A DNA stretch of 64,000 nucleotides. It comes from SZUA-36 sp963774415. Lineage in GTDB: Bacteria; Pseudomonadota; Gammaproteobacteria; Xanthomonadales; SZUA-36. The stretch covers positions 620,001 through 684,000 of the forward strand of contig CAVZEU010000001.1 of the NCBI GenBank assembly GCA_963774415.1. Reading direction: 5' to 3'. The translations under genes were made by a program, and so were the position numbers. The notes beneath the pieces were generated by a model, which saw only the letters and a list, made by a program, of their open reading frames with translations, was not told where the DNA came from and ran no database searches. Every line of letters starts with the position of its first letter. Positions within the stretch are counted from its first letter, which is position 1. Positions 63,019 through 64,000 of the stretch are shown here, in pieces.

Positions 63019-64000
63019 TCAGGCGGTACCCGTTCCAATCCGCTCCAGGCGGTAGCTGCCATCCACGACCCGTTGCCACCATTCCCGGTTTTGCAGGTAC
63101 CACTCCACGGTCTTGCGAATACCGGATTCGAAGTTTTCCGCGGGCGCCCAGCCGAGCTCCGTCGCGATCTTGCCGGCGTCGATCGCATAGCGCTGATCGT
63201 GGCCGGGCCGGTCGCTTACGAAGGTGATCAGGTCTTCGAAGCGCCCGGCGCCCCGCGGCTTCTCTCGGACCATTTCGTCCATGATCCGGCAAATTCCGCG
63301 GACGACGTCGATGTTCCTTTTTTCGTTCATACCGCCGATGTTATAGGTCGCTCCAATGGCACCGTCGCTGAGAACGCGGTACAGGGCGCGGGCGTGGTCA
63401 TCCACGTACAGCCAGTCACGAACTTGCCGGCCGTCCCCATATACCGGCAGCGGCCGCCCAGCCAGGGCATTGAGGATCATGTGCGGTATCAGCTTCTCGG
63501 GAAACTGGTAAGGCCCGTAATTGTTGGAGCAATTGGTCACCAGCACCGGGAAACCGAAGGTACGGCCCCAGGCCCTGACGAGGTGGTCCGAGCCGGCCTT
63601 GGTGGCCGCGTAAGGCGAACTGGGATCATACGGCGTATCTTCGCGGAAGGATTCATCGTCGGGGGACAAGTCGCCGTATACCTCGTCGGTGGATACGTGC
63701 AGAAAACGAAACTGCCCGCGGGCCGTTGCCGGCAAGCCGCTCCAGTAGGCCCTGCCTGCTTCCAGCAGCGTGTAGGTTCCAACCAGGTTGGTCTGGATGA
63801 AATCACCGGGGCCGTCGATGGAGCGGTCCACGTGACTCTCAGCCGCCAGATGCATGACCGCGTCCGGCTTGTGCGCCGTAAAAACGCGGTCCAGCGCCGC
63901 CCGCTCACTGATATCAGCCTGCTCGAAACGGTAGCGCGCGGATTCGGCCACCGGCGCCAGCGACTCCAGGTTGCCGGCGTAGGTGAGCTTGTCCAGATTA
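63019..64000 (-). CDS. rmlB: dTDP-glucose 4,6-dehydratase RmlB, N-terminus outside window
   Basis: Short-chain dehydrogenase that makes dTDP-4-keto-6-deoxyglucose for L-rhamnose and related sugars. The reading frame is open to the window edge; the NAD-binding GxxGxxG start is beyond it, but the adjoining DKLTYAGNLESLAPVAES is visible. Present parts include HLAAESHVDRSIDGP, the active site FLHVSTDEVYGDL, YAATKAGSDHLV (YxxxK), NNYGPYQFPEKLIPHM and GDGRQVRDWLYVDDH. It points to an O-antigen or exopolysaccharide sugar operon continuing to the right. Confidence 0.95.
   Translation of the reverse strand, partial: NLDKLTYAGNLESLAPVAESARYRFEQADISERAALDRVFTAHKPDAVMHLAAESHVDRSIDGPGDFIQTNLVGTYTLLEAGRAYWSGLPATARGQFRFLHVSTDEVYGDLSPDDESFREDTPYDPSSPYAATKAGSDHLVRAWGRTFGFPVLVTNCSNNYGPYQFPEKLIPHMILNALAGRPLPVYGDGRQVRDWLYVDDHARALYRVLSDGAIGATYNIGGMNEKRNIDVVRGICRIMDEMVREKPRGAGRFEDLITFVSDRPGHDQRYAIDAGKIATELGWAPAENFESGIRKTVEWYLQNREWWQRVVDGSYRLERIGTGTA

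Overview
The window looks like chromosomal DNA of a high-GC gammaproteobacterium that cannot be placed to genus. The evidence is the set of E. coli-like neighbourhoods: ydbH-ynbE-ydbL, the tesA/ybbA/ybbP locus, a cyclophilin gene overlapping lpxH, and msrP-msrQ. It also carries RoxA, a TfpX/TfpZ-type pilin accessory protein and E. coli-type PurB, FumC, Icd and GyrA. Nearly all genes are intact and tightly packed. Accessory DNA is limited to an IS481-family remnant, a 23-bp tandem array and a MITE-like palindromic island. I saw no rRNA, tRNA or CRISPR.

Layout. 1-11.3 kb: the tail of a SulA/ImuA-family SOS gene, fumC, purB, roxA, then the 2-oxoglutarate dehydrogenase operon sucA-sucB-lpd and a YhdH-type oxidoreductase. 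11.3-18.5 kb: a PilH-like receiver, a peroxiredoxin, gyrA, ppiA-lpxH, a DUF455 protein and icd. 18.7-23.4 kb: small membrane proteins (one behind a near-consensus sigma-54 promoter), a GFA protein, the ydbH-ynbE-ydbL envelope-lipid set and the IS481 remnant. 23.4-32 kb: ung, a flavoprotein ferredoxin/flavodoxin reductase, a probable small RNA, an acyltransferase-tesA pair, ybbA-ybbP, an adenosine deaminase-family gene and a second peroxiredoxin. 32-39.5 kb: a VPS10/BNR propeller protein, two divergent group II PLP decarboxylases, a deoxynucleoside kinase and a VOC protein. 39.6-43.2 kb: the tandem array, an SSS symporter, an Lrp regulator and a methionine gamma-lyase-like enzyme. 43.2-53.3 kb: TfpX-like protein, msrQ/msrP, a MATE transporter, an OmpA/TSP3 lipoprotein, a zinc-ribbon protein, bactofilin, SCO and an M3 peptidase. 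53.3-56.8 kb: the MITE-like island, a cold-shock protein, Lrp and hppD with a VOC partner. 56.8-64 kb: surface-glycan genes (GT4, GT2, DUF2304, a GT-C-like membrane protein), ppk2 and the body of rmlB.

How the genes work together. fumC, sucA-sucB-lpd and icd supply TCA-cycle steps, although they are scattered. ppiA, lpxH, ydbH-ynbE-ydbL, the acyltransferase-tesA pair, the OmpA lipoprotein and bactofilin serve the envelope. Two Prx5-type peroxiredoxins, MsrPQ and the GFA protein serve redox stress. Two divergent Lrp/AsnC loci each sit beside an amino-acid catabolic gene and enclose candidate operators.

The most interesting non-coding signals are: a compact three-way-junction RNA with its own promoter and terminator (about 25372-25463); a sigma-54 promoter for a 79-residue membrane protein (18663-18678); the 530-bp TIR-bounded island with nested 22-bp inverted repeats (53298-53827); and eight 23-bp repeats (39618-39801). 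All identifications come from reading translations and motifs by eye; no database search was run.
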